Source: Spirometra erinaceieuropaei (lineage: Eukaryota > Platyhelminthes > Cestoda > Diphyllobothriidea > Diphyllobothriidae). Taken from it: a stretch of 64,000 nt of DNA. Position numbers and translations under genes: made by a program. The first letter of the stretch is position 1, and every line of letters begins with the position of its first letter. The notes below the pieces were generated by a model. The model had not been told where the DNA came from, ran no database searches, and worked only from the letters and a program-made list of their open reading frames with translations. This document shows, one piece after another, positions 11,476-22,363 of this stretch. Location of the stretch: NCBI GenBank assembly GCA_902702965.1, contig CACRXP010000046.1:1290249-1354248 (forward strand), in the 5' to 3' direction.

Positions 11476-12300
11476 CTAGCGTATTGGAGCATATGTTATA
11501 TGCTTCAGAATACATGGCGCAATTTCGTCTGCTCGATAGCAGTTGGCGTTGTATAGTTGTTTGATGGACGATAAGTCGTGTATATATATAAGAAATAGAA
11601 GGGGGCCTAGGATAGTGCCTTGAAGTACTCCACTGGTAATAGGGGATGGTTCTGAGACGACGTTTCGAATTTGCACCTCCTGGTATCGGTTTTGAAGTTA
11701 AGATTTAAGAAAATCGAGAAGGGCTGGCCTAATTCCATAACTTTTTAGCTTTATCAGTAGTCTTTTATGGCGGATTTTGTCAAAGGCCTTTCTTAGATCA
11801 AAGTATACTGAAGCTACTGTGTTTCCATCATCTCTATTGCTGGAAACGAATTCCAAAAAAGTAAGGTGACAGGCTAATTTAACAATTTCTTCACTAAAAC
11901 GAGTCTTACTTAGGATGCGTTCTGTCATCTCGGTCGGTTGATAATCGCTCCCTCCTTGACTGTATTGTTAACTGAGAAGTATTTGGTAAATACGTTTGCT
12001 ATTTGGTTGTCATTTGTTATAACTTGTCCTAAGTCATCAATGATAGTTCGTGGTCCTGACTGTCCATGAATAATTATTTTTTTCTAGAACATCTGAGCTG
12101 TCTGTTCAGGAGCTTCTAATGCCCGGTGCACTGTTGCCATGGCCATTTATGTTTCCATTTTCGTAACTAGGTCGTGAATTTCCCTAAGTCGTCGAATCGT
12201 GCATAAATAACTTACAGAGGGGATGTGTAGCTTTATAATTTTTTTAGTTCGGTTAAAAAAAAGTATGAAATTTGTGGTTTTCTATACGGGGGTATTTCGT
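11476..12300 (-). mobile_element. Degraded family II LINE fragment (RT)
   Basis: The frame at 11928-11698 carries ASVYFDLRKAFDKIRHKRLL (RT motif A) and GIRPALLDFLKS. After a frame break at 11676-11476 comes [20 protein letters not shown], the highly conserved RT motif B block. Upstream linker sequence can be followed weakly to about 12300. The YADD region is lost or mutated just after the second block. The sequence is close to the fragment at 5.65-6.85 kb, but both cover the same RT region, so they are separate copies. Confidence 0.75.
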
Positions 12301-12507
12301 CTATCAAAATACCTGGGACTATAAAGAGGACAGAGTATAATAGGTTAACTGCTTCCATAGGGCATGCTTTGAGAAGATATGGGCTCCAGTCCACTGACCT
12401 AATATAGCTGGTTATGGCGTTTATGTGACGTTTTTTGGGTTAAGACGGGTGTTAGTAAAATGCAGTGCTAGTTTTGCGTTTAAGGGGAACGTGGATATTA
12501 TTGCTTT

Positions 12508-13045
12508 GCGTAGTAGTGCACAATGTGACACTATAGCAAGAAAAAAATAGACTGACACATTATCACAGATTGGATTTCAGCCTGTTCAGTTTGTCCCGTT
12601 CGCAATACTACCTCCTGTCCAGTCTTCAGAAAAGAATCTAAATCCACTTGAAATACGTCAGGTTTGATTTCGAGTGTGGAATTTATCCACCCTGTATAAG
12701 CTGACGCCTATCTACCATTACATGAAGGCACCAACGAATGCATCAAAATTATCAGCAGAAAACGGTCCCCTAATCACTGATTATGAAGTAGGTCGGTGTA
12801 ACTGCTGGCTACGAACATCCTATGTAGAGAGTGTGAACTTGAACCTCTCTATTACGAGTGGCCTTTCGCCGAAGGAGAGAAAATTGGGGCCGCGATTAAC
12901 GTTGGGAGAGTGGAGCTGACGTTAATCTGAAATTTAGCGCCAAGCCGTCGATTAGACGGCGGATACTCATGGTTGTGCTAACCCCTAATTTCATCGACAC
13001 AATTATTCTAATGGATTCCAGCATGTTCAATGCAGAGGCGTAAAT
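12508..13045 (+). repeat. Dispersed repeat, copy 1 (inverted partner at 32719-33256)
   Basis: This stretch matches the reverse complement of 32719-33256 nearly base for base. Shared landmarks include GACACTATAGCAAGAAAAAA, GTTCAGTTTGTCCCGTTCGC and the segment around the ATTAGACGGCGGATACTCAT motif. The match stops abruptly at about 12508 on the left. The right limit is hidden because the partner copy begins at an assembly gap. No transposase or RT motif is visible and no terminal inverted repeats were found, so it could be a non-autonomous element or a segmental duplication. Confidence 0.8.
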
Positions 13046-13059
13046 CGGTCTTCGTTCAC

Positions 13060-15252
13060 CTTTGCTTTCGTTTAGAGCGCATTCCATTTTCCATAAAATA
13101 TTGATTAGTTTTGCTGCAGTAGGCGCCGCCACGGCCCTGCTTCGACGATTACTTGCAGCATCAATCTGCCTACACATTCATGTCGCATTTCCAACACGAA
13201 AGTTTGCATGTTTTAATGTTTCCGTCTTAAACATAAGCGGCATTTAAATAAGACCTGAGGGTGGCCTGCACTGGAAAATTATAGCTTACGATATGATTTT
13301 CAACTAAAATAAAATCAATAAATAGCAGTAGTGAGCGCGATAAAAATACGCTTTAGGTATTAATTTAGCTATGTATTTTGAAACCTGTAGGCGAAAAGGT
13401 CGAAAAGACTTTGCAGCCACGGGCAACAATTAAAAATTGACTGTGTGACCTATGGGCTGCAGACGCGACTGTCAATTATCCCTTGTAATCGCCATTCCCC
13501 TGAAAGGTACAGGCCGACTTTGCCCACATGTCCTGACGCGGACAGTCACGCAAAGAAAATCTGCTGTCTTGTTAGAAATAAGACAGAAAGTGACCTCCAG
13601 ACAGGTTCTACCCCTACCAGCCCCAATGTTTGAAATACTTTCAATAACTGTTATGACATAACAAAAAATTCAAATTTGCTTTAAAACGCATCAAACAAAA
13701 TGTACATTATTATAAGCTTCACACTGTTTTGCATGCATATTGCCAGCACTTAGAGGTTTTAACTTAGCTTTTTGGGATGGTAGGATATATTAGATAAATT
13801 GGCTTGATCCGCTATCTTCTCTGAGATGAACCACGAAGTCCGCACTCAACATTGTTGTCATTATCAAGTCAGGACATATGCTTTGGCTACATGGAGGGAC
13901 AGGAACTGTTCACAGTCAGTCAGTTTTCGGAGATGGCTCAATACCAGACAGTAATTAACAAAAATTTCAACGTGAACATTCTTAATAGAAAAAATCTCGT
14001 TAATGCAAAATTCCAACCCTTATATAAATAAAAGTTGCTGTCATGAAATTCGTCTTAGTGAATTGTAAACCGTTTGGATTATAAATCCTAAGAAAAAGCA
14101 CTCAAACGAATTCGCGTGGTATACAAAAATGAACTATCAAACGTGATCAGTTAGTCTTATGTACTTAGTAGACGCATAACGCAAATAATCTCGGAAACTT
14201 CCAGACGTTAGTTTTAAAGCTAGCAATATATTTGTGAGTGGACATTCGCGTTTGCTGGAGACGTACTTGAAGGTCCTACTAGAAGGACTTGAATGTGTGG
14301 ATCCCAACATTCATCAAGCCTTCGCTGCACTTACAAGGTTGTGGGCAGGAGATGCGCAAGCAAATTGCAATACGCAAACACTAGACGATTCATCATACTG
14401 ACTGTCCTTTCAAGACGCAGCTGCGAGCAGTTCGGGTCATCAGTGACTTCTCACCTCTCAACGGTTTTAGATAACTAAAGAAAAAATGACCTTAATGTTC
14501 ACCCTGACCCTTATATTTTAAGGAAAATTATGACGCAAGTTCGAGGCAAAGTCATCGGAGTAACCCCGTTTCATGTCCGCTCCGGAAGTAAACACGGGCT
14601 AAAGCCAACCAGCTACTGTGGAAAAACGTATAATCTTCGCACGTTGTCAAAAGGCAGCCAGGACTACATAGGCATCGAAAGCACACAAGGACGCTGAGCA
14701 CCTACTGTTAAGTCGAAATCTCACAGCTAGACGGCTAGTCTAGAAAGCTTTTTTAAAAGCTCCTTCTTATAAATGCTGCATTAAATTTTAAGGAAAATAA
14801 AAATGTTCATCGTATGGTTGCGCTCATGAAAACTGTCAGACACGGAAACACCGTACCTCAGGTCTCCAACAGAATATTCTCGACAAAGTCCTTACACCTC
14901 CTCGAGACATTAAGGTGTAAGAGACAAACCCACTAATTGGGCACAGCGAGTGTGCTATCCAGGAAACGAACATAGCAGTATCCCAACAGTTACGAACTAG
15001 TAAACAAGAACAAAGTTGTCAGCAAGTAAACGTGCACGTGCGTGTTCTTTGCCTTATTCAAAATTGTGCCAAAGCGTAATGTAACGGATTAAAACAAGAC
15101 AGACTTAAATGCCACTACAAAGGTTTGGTTTTCATTCTTAGCAAAATCTACAACTGATATCCGGTCAAAAGCATGCCAGTACTAATATCGGATACAGTGC
15201 TATCCCTCCCGTTCTGGACTATCGGCATTTCGTGGTAAACTACTACAAATGT
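13060..15252. other. No recognised gene (intergenic)
   Basis: Only short open frames occur here. The overlapping frames at 13445-13661 (+) are somewhat GC-richer but match no family I know. A short CAGTCAGTCAG stretch near 13911 resembles family I LINE tails, but no stem-loop or coding sequence accompanies it. Confidence 0.45.
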
Positions 15253-15615
15253 TGGGTGCTGAATTTACTGTTCGATTATAACTCACCGATGGCGTTTATG
15301 GTCTCCGATCTCTATGGCCTGTCTCACCAGGGACAATTACTGTAGCCAACAGCGACAGTTGTTCTTCGGCCCTTCTGTTTGGACCAGTCCCAACTTCATG
15401 AAAAGAAATGGCGACTGAAAATATCTGATAGTGTTACCGCTATCTTTCTTGTCTGTCGGCAATTTAGGGTCGGCAATTCTTTCTCTCCTGAACACTCCAA
15501 ACCATACAAAACCACCATTAACTTTATCTTCACCTCCTCTTTGACAGGCGTTTTTCAATGCCGGACGGACTCGTGTTTAACGCTTGCGTGACAATGCCTG
15601 TAAACTGGCATTCAA
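15253..15615 (+). mobile_element. 5'-truncated LINE 3' end (family II, element C type)
   Basis: From TGGGTGCTGAATTTACTG onwards this segment is almost identical to 31182-31550, and more distantly similar to the 3' untranslated region of element C (about 44540-44870). It stops being similar abruptly at its left edge, as expected for a 5'-truncated LINE insertion. It ends in an A/T-rich tail near 15610. The antisense open frame through it (15558-15337) is shared with the other copy because the DNA is shared; it is not a gene. Confidence 0.8.
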
Positions 15616-16011
15616 TACAATTATAAGGATAACAATGCTGGAGTAAAATTTTCCACAGAACTCGAAAGCTTGCATGATTTTGCAAGTTTCATAGCTCAAG
15701 ACTAAGTCAAGGCCTACGTTTTACAATCGGCGCTCGGCATCGTCACGGTTAGCATGATCGCATCACGGAAAAATCGTCCTTCAGAAACTACTTCCTGAAA
15801 AGAGGGCAAGTCTAACCTTCTGCGCTGACAAGGACATTTGCTTGCTCAGTTTCAGACTATTCATAAATTGCATTTGCCCATGATTACTGAACTCGTTTTT
15901 TCCATGCTAAACTCCGGCGCACGCAAATTCACCGTAGACTCATTTTGCGGTTAGAAACCGCCCTCATTGATTTGACTTATTCTTTGAAAGGAAGAAAACC
16001 TGTTATGTCTA

Positions 16012-16090
16012 TTCAGTTCAGCTCAGTTCAGTTTATTTGAAGGGAAACAGGTGTGTAGATGTGTAATCACTATTTGTAACCCGCGGAGGA
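16012..16090 (-). mobile_element. Family I LINE 3' terminus running into an assembly gap
   Basis: On the minus strand this reads ...TTTCCCTTCAAATAAACTGAACTGAGC, the typical family I 3' end with tandem ACTGA-type repeats (16012-16036). The adjoining stem-loop (about 16041-16071) has lost some pairs. The body of the element would lie in the following run of N. Confidence 0.7.
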
Positions 16091-16542
16091 NNNNNNNNNN
16101 NNNNNNNNNNNNNNNNNNNNNNNNNNNNNNNNNNNNNNNNNNNNNNNNNNNNNNNNNNNNNNNNNNNNNNNNNNNNNNNNNNNNNNNNNNNNNNNNNNNN
16201 NNNNNNNNNNNNNNNNNNNNNNNNNNNNNNNNNNNNNNNNNNNNNNNNNNNNNNNNNNNNNNNNNNNNNNNNNNNNNNNNNNNNNNNNNNNNNNNNNNNN
16301 NNNNNNNNNNNNNNNNNNNNNNNNNNNNNNNNNNNNNNNNNNNNNNNNNNNNNNNNNNNNNNNNNNNNNNNNNNNNNNNNNNNNNNNNNNNNNNNNNNNN
16401 NNNNNNNNNNNNNNNNNNNNNNNNNNNNNNNNNNNNNNNNNNNNNNNNNNNNNNNNNNNNNNNNNNNNNNNNNNNNNNNNNNNNNNNNNNNNNNNNNNNN
16501 NNNNNNNNNNNNNNNNNNNNNNNNNNNNNNNNNNNNNNNNNN
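16091..16542. other. Assembly gap (452 N)
   Basis: An unresolved run of N flanked by two family I LINE parts in opposite orientations (minus-strand 3' end on the left, plus-strand C-terminal coding region on the right). Repeat collapse is the likely cause of the gap. Confidence 0.95.
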
Positions 16543-17272
16543 AAAATATTTCCTCCTGAACTCTTCGAAAGACTCTTTGGTGTCTTTGTAAGACCTCATC
16601 TAGAGTATGGAATGCCAGCAGCTTCACCATGGATGAGGAAGGATATCAACTTACTCGAACAGGTGCAACGCAGAGCGACAAAGTTGGTCGACGGTCTAAA
16701 GCATTTGTCTTATCAGGAGAGGCTAAATTTGCTTGGCCTATTCCCTCTCTCTTATAGACAAATAAACTGCAGTCTACTCTGGACGTTCCGGATTGTCCGC
16801 GGCCAGGGTTGCTCATTAAGGGCAGAGGACTTCTTTGAGTTCGCCCGTACAAACCAACTACGCGGCCATGCATTCAAAGTCGGGAATGAGCGAACACGTT
16901 TAGACCGACGAAAATTTTCATTCAGCCAGCGGGTTGTCAGGCCGTGGAATTCGCTTCCAAGCGAGATGGTGACGGCTGACACAGTTTGTGTGTTTAAAAC
17001 AAAACTTGCTCTTCTAGTTTTCGACAGAAATCGGCTTGTACAGCATGACTATGCACAGCCAGTTTTGTAAAATCTGTCATATACAATCTTTCGCACTAAT
17101 TTACAGTGACCCCGTGCACTACCTTATGATAACGATTGAACTGTGACCCAATCACATTTTAAATGCCTGCAATTGTATTTTATTTTTGAGTATGAATCTG
17201 CGAAAGCACTGTACATAAATAGGGTCATCAAGGGCTCTGCCTGCAACCCTTCAATATACATATACATATACA
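16543..17272 (+). mobile_element. Family I CR1-like LINE, C-terminal coding region and 3' end
   Basis: Starting at the gap, an open frame to 17070 encodes the C-terminal domain found after RT in family I: FVRPHLEYGM, QRRATKLVDGLKHLSYQERL, LFPLSYRQINC, FRIVRGQGC and SQRVVRPWNSLPSEMV. It has no internal stop. The 3' untranslated region ends in a stem-loop (17221-17250, AGGGT/ACCCT outer stem) followed by a TATACA-type tandem tail (17251-17272). The RT part is in the gap or truncated. Confidence 0.85.
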
Positions 17273-17299
17273 AACAAACATATAGCGTAAGAACATTTG

Positions 17300-17965
17300 T
17301 TCCATCACCTGCGCATAGTGCCATAACGATATACCAGTTTGGGAACGACATATCCGCAGAAAATAGAAAAAAACGACAGTGAAAATAATTTCATTATACA
17401 GGGGTTCTATGTGTCAAGTGCAAATTCTGTAAATGAGCGCTTACTTGCTCCTCAATGCTGACTGTATTTTCAGCTTTTACTATGTCCGTTTATAATCCGT
17501 TATACAGTGCCTGGTCACATTTTAATCCTTTCATGCTGGACATTTATTGTTTATTTTAATGTGGCGTTTTTATAAGTTCTCTCACATCATTTTTGCTAAC
17601 GGACTAATTTTGCTATATGTCTGCGTTGTATTTTGTGCAGATTTTACCTTGTCTTTAAATTTGAAGATAAGTGGAGGATATTATTTTATATGGTTTTTCT
17701 GTGAGACCTAACGATTTTAGTACCTGCTTTTTGGTTGAATTTCCTTAATTACAGGCCTCCTCTCTCAGAACTGCCTGCTGCCATCTCCTTTTGAGTTCTG
17801 ATAGTCTATGCCTGTTGTTCACTAATCGCACTCTGCAATTCTCATTTTGTGCATCCGATTTCTCTCTAACTGTTGTATATTATTTTTACATCGTTAGCCC
17901 TTAGCTGAAATTCAGTCAACTTATCTGCCAGAAGTTTTCTTAATTGCAAATTGCCTCGAGACAAG
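17300..17965 (+). other. Probable 5' untranslated region of element D
   Basis: AT-rich sequence with no open frame of note lies between the 3' end of the preceding family I copy and the first ATG of element D ORF1 at 17966. Its 5' end is not defined. Confidence 0.35.
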
Positions 17966-18714
17966 ATGAGACCAAAATTCACTGGTCGACGTAAGCTCTC
18001 AGCTCTTGTTAGTAAGCATGGCCTAACTAAACGCAAGTCAGAAGCTTTACCTAAATCTAGATCAGGTGATATTACTAGTCAGTCGTCACCCGTTGTAATT
18101 GGTCGGCTGCTTAATCTGTCTGCACTTTACCACTGCAATGACTTAATGCTAAAGTTTGGCTTTTTGCTGACAATTCTTGGACATTTATTCGACGGGAACA
18201 TCTGCGATATTCCCTATGAATAATGTAGGCGTCTCGTCTCACTTGTCCACCTGATCGCCAGTGAATCTAGTGATAGACAGAAGCGTTCTTACAACTTTCT
18301 GCTAAAAAATGTTCCTCGATCTGCCCGGCCAATTGATGTTGCGACCAATTTCCTGTATTTATGTGGTTTCAACTACAAAAGAGCCGTAGCAAAAATCCAA
18401 CCATCTTAGTCAAATTGTTTTCATCAATCGAGGTGGACACAACCTTTACCCATCGAGAGCGTGTCACTGCGTACCTAGTAAAGGCAATAGTTTTCATTTG
18501 TCATGATCTTACTCCTATGGAGCGTAGAATCGGGTCTCTATTCTCGCGTAAACCCACTGCTTCTCAGTCTAATGCTTCCCAACTCGGTAATAATACAAGT
18601 GGCCGTAAGGATTCAGCTTCTCCTACTCCTGCGACATCTGACTCCCTCCTTCCTCTTTCTTCTACATCTCCATCTCACTCAAGCCACTTGACGCATTTGC
18701 CTGCCCCTAAACTT

Positions 18715-18747
<33 letters not shown>

Positions 18748-19422
18748 CCATTTGTCATTTTGTGTCCTCCGGATAGTCCCGCTGAGAGACATGGAAATCC
18801 GTCTATATCAGCTAGACCGATAACTTCCCTTGTCCAACTGGGTGATGTAAGGTCTACAGTTAAGTCATCAGTGGCTTGGCGTCAGAACGGTGAGACTCGA
18901 AAATTGAATCAGACTCCGACCCAAAAGATAGGTAGTACAGTACCATTTAGGGGTACGACGCCTTCTCTTAGATCTAATAAGTCTGTTCAGCCCAGCACGT
19001 CTACAAACCCCGCAGCTCCAATTACATCCCCCACTAATTCTCTGTCATGCGTACCGGTTACTTATCAAAGCCCTACTATATATCCAGCAAATAATTCATA
19101 CATGAATTGCCCTAAATCATTTACGCCCCAACTTAGTTCAGGCTTCCCATCACTTAAGGCCAATTGCTGTCTGGTACGTCAGCCTATCTCCTTTGACTTC
19201 CAACCTAGACCTGGTTTCCCACCATTTCATTCTTATAGCGGCCCACCCTTACCCACTAGCCCCTACTTTCCTTCTAGCCTCCCTCCTCCTCCCCTTCCTC
19301 CACTATTTAACTGCCAACAATTCTATCCATGTTCTAACGCCCCTAGCATTCCAATGTTTGGAAACTATATCCCCACACACTTTAGGTCTCATACTCAGCC
19401 TTCTCTTGCTGACTCCCCGTAA
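17966..19422 (+). pseudogene. Element D ORF1, proline-rich nucleic-acid-binding-like protein
   Basis: The N-terminal basic stretch (MRPKFTGRRKLSALVSKHG) is followed by an in-frame stop at 18221-18223. A small domain follows (RSYNFLLKNVPRS, IDVATNFLYLCGF), which resembles the RNP core of RRM-like LINE ORF1 proteins and aligns with KHNFVLRNIPNH in element C. A frameshift in the A-run near 18395 leads to the frame 18361-19422, containing HDLTPMERR, Ser/Thr-rich sequence, 11 alanines, and a Pro-rich C-terminus (LPPPPLPPLF). The domain order is the same as in element C ORF1. Inferred role: RNA binding for retrotransposition. Confidence 0.7.
18715..18747 (+). repeat. (GCA)n microsatellite encoding polyalanine in element D ORF1
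   Basis: Ten GCA codons and one GCC encode eleven consecutive alanines. Element C ORF1 lacks this run, so it is probably a lineage-specific expansion. Confidence 0.9.
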
Positions 19423-19459
19423 GTCAATAACTCCAGATTAACTGGCACTTATTCTCCAA

Positions 19460-21857
19460 GTGTCATTAATTCACAGCTTACATATCCATCTCCAAATTTG
19501 TTTAAATACCGTCGAAAATAGCATTGCCGTTCGAAACACATTATATATTATATTATGGAATGCCAGGTCAGTTATAAACAAGATGGCCCAAATCAGAGCC
19601 ATTGCTCTGGAAATGACGCCTGATATTATATGTGTAACAGAATCGTGGACACATTCTCTAGTTCCTGACTCTGCCCTTCTCATAGATGACTTCGATTTTT
19701 ACCGCCAAGACCGCACGACTAGGCGTGGGGGTGGTTGTCTTCTTTATCTTAAATCCTACCTAACGCACTTCCCCTATTACTTGGATGTTTCCTCATTCAC
19801 GGGAAACTTCTGCTTTGCATCTGTTGTTCTCTCGCCGCAAAGAAAGGCAATTATTGGCTGTATCTACAATCCCTTAAATTCTCTAGCCAGTGATGATTCT
19901 CAACTCTGTGAAATCTTTAAATTAATTTCGGAAGCTGCTTTCGATGTTAAAATAATCACTGGGGATTTTAACCTTCCTGAAATAAACTGGGTTTCCAATA
20001 GCTGCCTACCCAGATTCCAGCCCTTTCAAGATATTGTCAATTTTTCTAATTGGTCGCAACTGGTGCGCTCTCCAGCAAGAGATAATCGCATTTTAGATCT
20101 AATCTATAACAATGACATTGCTCCTATTTCTGTTGCTTTAAAAAGGACCTCTTTGACAGTGACCACGTATTAATTCATGGTTGGTTACCGCTTGCCTTTT
20201 CAAAAAAGACAAGCGCCGTTCGGACTTACATGAACTACGACTGCGTAGATAGCGACTTAATAAGTAACAATATGAGATCCTTGGGTTGGTGTGGCTTCCT
20301 CACTTGTAGCGATGTAACCATTCTTCGTGATGCCATGTCCAATGTTTCCAAGGACATTGTACAGTTTGTGCCGCGTAGATATCTCAAGCCTAATTCTTCA
20401 GATTCCCTTCCTTCTCATTTTTTTCTGAACAGACTAAACATGTTCAGGCGACAACTGCGTGACCCATCCACTAGTTCCTTATCAGTTCATCTTAGAATCA
20501 CAGAGATTTTTGAGATGGCCTCAAGGGTGCGCAAAGCGCACGACAGGCAAAGAGAATCAATTGCTCTCAGTTGTTCGAACCCTGGCAAATCCGTCGCTAA
20601 CATCTTCCGTCATCGGTCCTCCTCTAAGCGTGGTCACGAAATTCCACCCCTGCTAAATGATAACAACTTCCTCACCGATGACACTAACAAGGCGGAGTTG
20701 TTTAGTGCTTTCTTTGCAAAACACCTTGCTACGGAGTCCGAACCGGTCCCTTTCTTTCGATCACTTTCAGATAGGACAATTAGTACAATTGATGTCTTCT
20801 CAGATCTCATTAAGAAACACATAAGCCTTTTGAAATACTCACACTGCTCAGGAACGGACGGGATTCCGAATTCGATTATTAAACAAGCGTCCGACCTTCC
20901 CATATTGTTCAGTCATTTATTCTCGGTTTATATTTCAAAAGAATTCTTTCCTGAAACATGGAAAACGTCAATTATCATTCCCGTTTTCAAGTCAGGATCT
21001 CGGTCCGATGTTAATAACTATCGGGGCGTGCACAAAACGCCGTCTCTAGCAAAACTTCTTGAAAGGATTATTTTCAATGAAATTCTTGACTTCTGTCTAG
21101 CTAATCGGCTTCTGAGCTCTAGTCAGCATGGAATTTTACCTGAACGATCCTGCGAAACATGCCACTTGGCTTTTCTTAATCTAATCACTTCTCTTCGTAA
21201 TGAACGGCAGTTAGTGGTAGTTATCTACTTTGATCTTAGCTAAGCCTTTTACAAGGTGCCCCATAGACGTCTTTTAGTAAAATTGGAAGCTCTCGGCATC
21301 CGGCCGCCTCTACTCGACTTCATGAGGTCATATCTGTCTAACCGATATCAGAAAGTAATGGTCGGTAATAGCTACTCGACACCTCACTCGATCACGAGTG
21401 GCGTACTTCAAGGCACGGTCCTGGGTCCGCTACTCTTCCTTCTGTACATCAATGATATTTCGACTGAACTCGGAAATTCTCAAACTTTTACTTATGCTGA
21501 TGACCTCAAGTGTGTTTACTCATACTCTAAGGACACCGCAAATGTTTGTGTTGAAAAAATTAATGCCGATCTACTACGCTTAAGCAGATGGGGTTCGACA
21601 TGGCAGATGGAGTTTTTATCATCCAAGTGTAGTTTCATGTCTTTTGGTCCTACCAAACTTCCTGGTCCCATAATTTTTCAGAATAACCCACTCTTAGAAT
21701 GCATCACCATAAAGGACCTAGGTCTAAATTATACAAATAAGCTTGCTTTATCACCTCATGCAGAAAGGATCTCTGCCAAGGCCACGCAGATATGTGGATT
21801 CATATCGCATAATTTTTTCCTTCCGGAAATGAAGCTAAGACTTTATCGGGTCCTTTG
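19460..21857 (+). pseudogene. Element D ORF2 5' part (EN and RT)
   Basis: The EN domain (about 19550-20190) shows LWNARSVINKMAQIR, VTESWTH, RRGGGCLLY, GDFNLPEINW and, after a frameshift in the A-run at 20140-20144, DSDHVLIHGW. RT starts about 20840 with GTDGIPNSIIKQ. YFDLS at 21228-21240 is followed by a TAA where the family has Lys (YFDLSKAF). SGVLQGTVLGPLLFLLYIND and an intact YADD box (FTYADDLKCVY) follow. So one frameshift and one nonsense change are visible before the element B insertion truncates it at the MKLRLYR segment. Confidence 0.85.
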
Positions 21858-22363
21858 AAACGAGGTTCGAAATTTTAAGTCTTCCGAGCTACGAAATTTT
21901 CGTCTCTTCCTCAGTGTTAAGAGCACGCCGGTCTACAATAATTCACGCGTGGATTGCGTTTTCTTTGATTTACGGAATTATCTACTCGGAAGTCACGATT
22001 CTTTGGCGACAAAGGCTGATTCGCAGGACGCGGACTTCAGACATTCCTCATTTCTGCTGTTTGTGAGCCAAGAAACTCGGATTATTCTTCCATCGAAACA
22101 TCTGGAACAACTCCCGCATAGGCTGAGTTACTCTTCTAATATTATTCGTTGGATGCATCATATTTCGAACGTACTCGATAAAGTCCTAAAGCTAAACAGC
22201 TGCTTCCTGTATTTGCTCGACGAACCTCTTTAAGACGAAGATATTCATCTTATACGGCGACTCTCAACGACCAGAACGAGGCCAGAGACTTTCCGTCTAG
22301 CATCTTAGGCAAAAATCTCACCTGATCGTTTTTTTCTTGTTGGATATACTAAAGTAGCACAAA

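Noticed and set aside
15337..15558. Conserved antisense open frame (also at 31267-31542)
   Set aside because: It lies antisense to a LINE 3' untranslated region and is shared only because the DNA repeat is shared.
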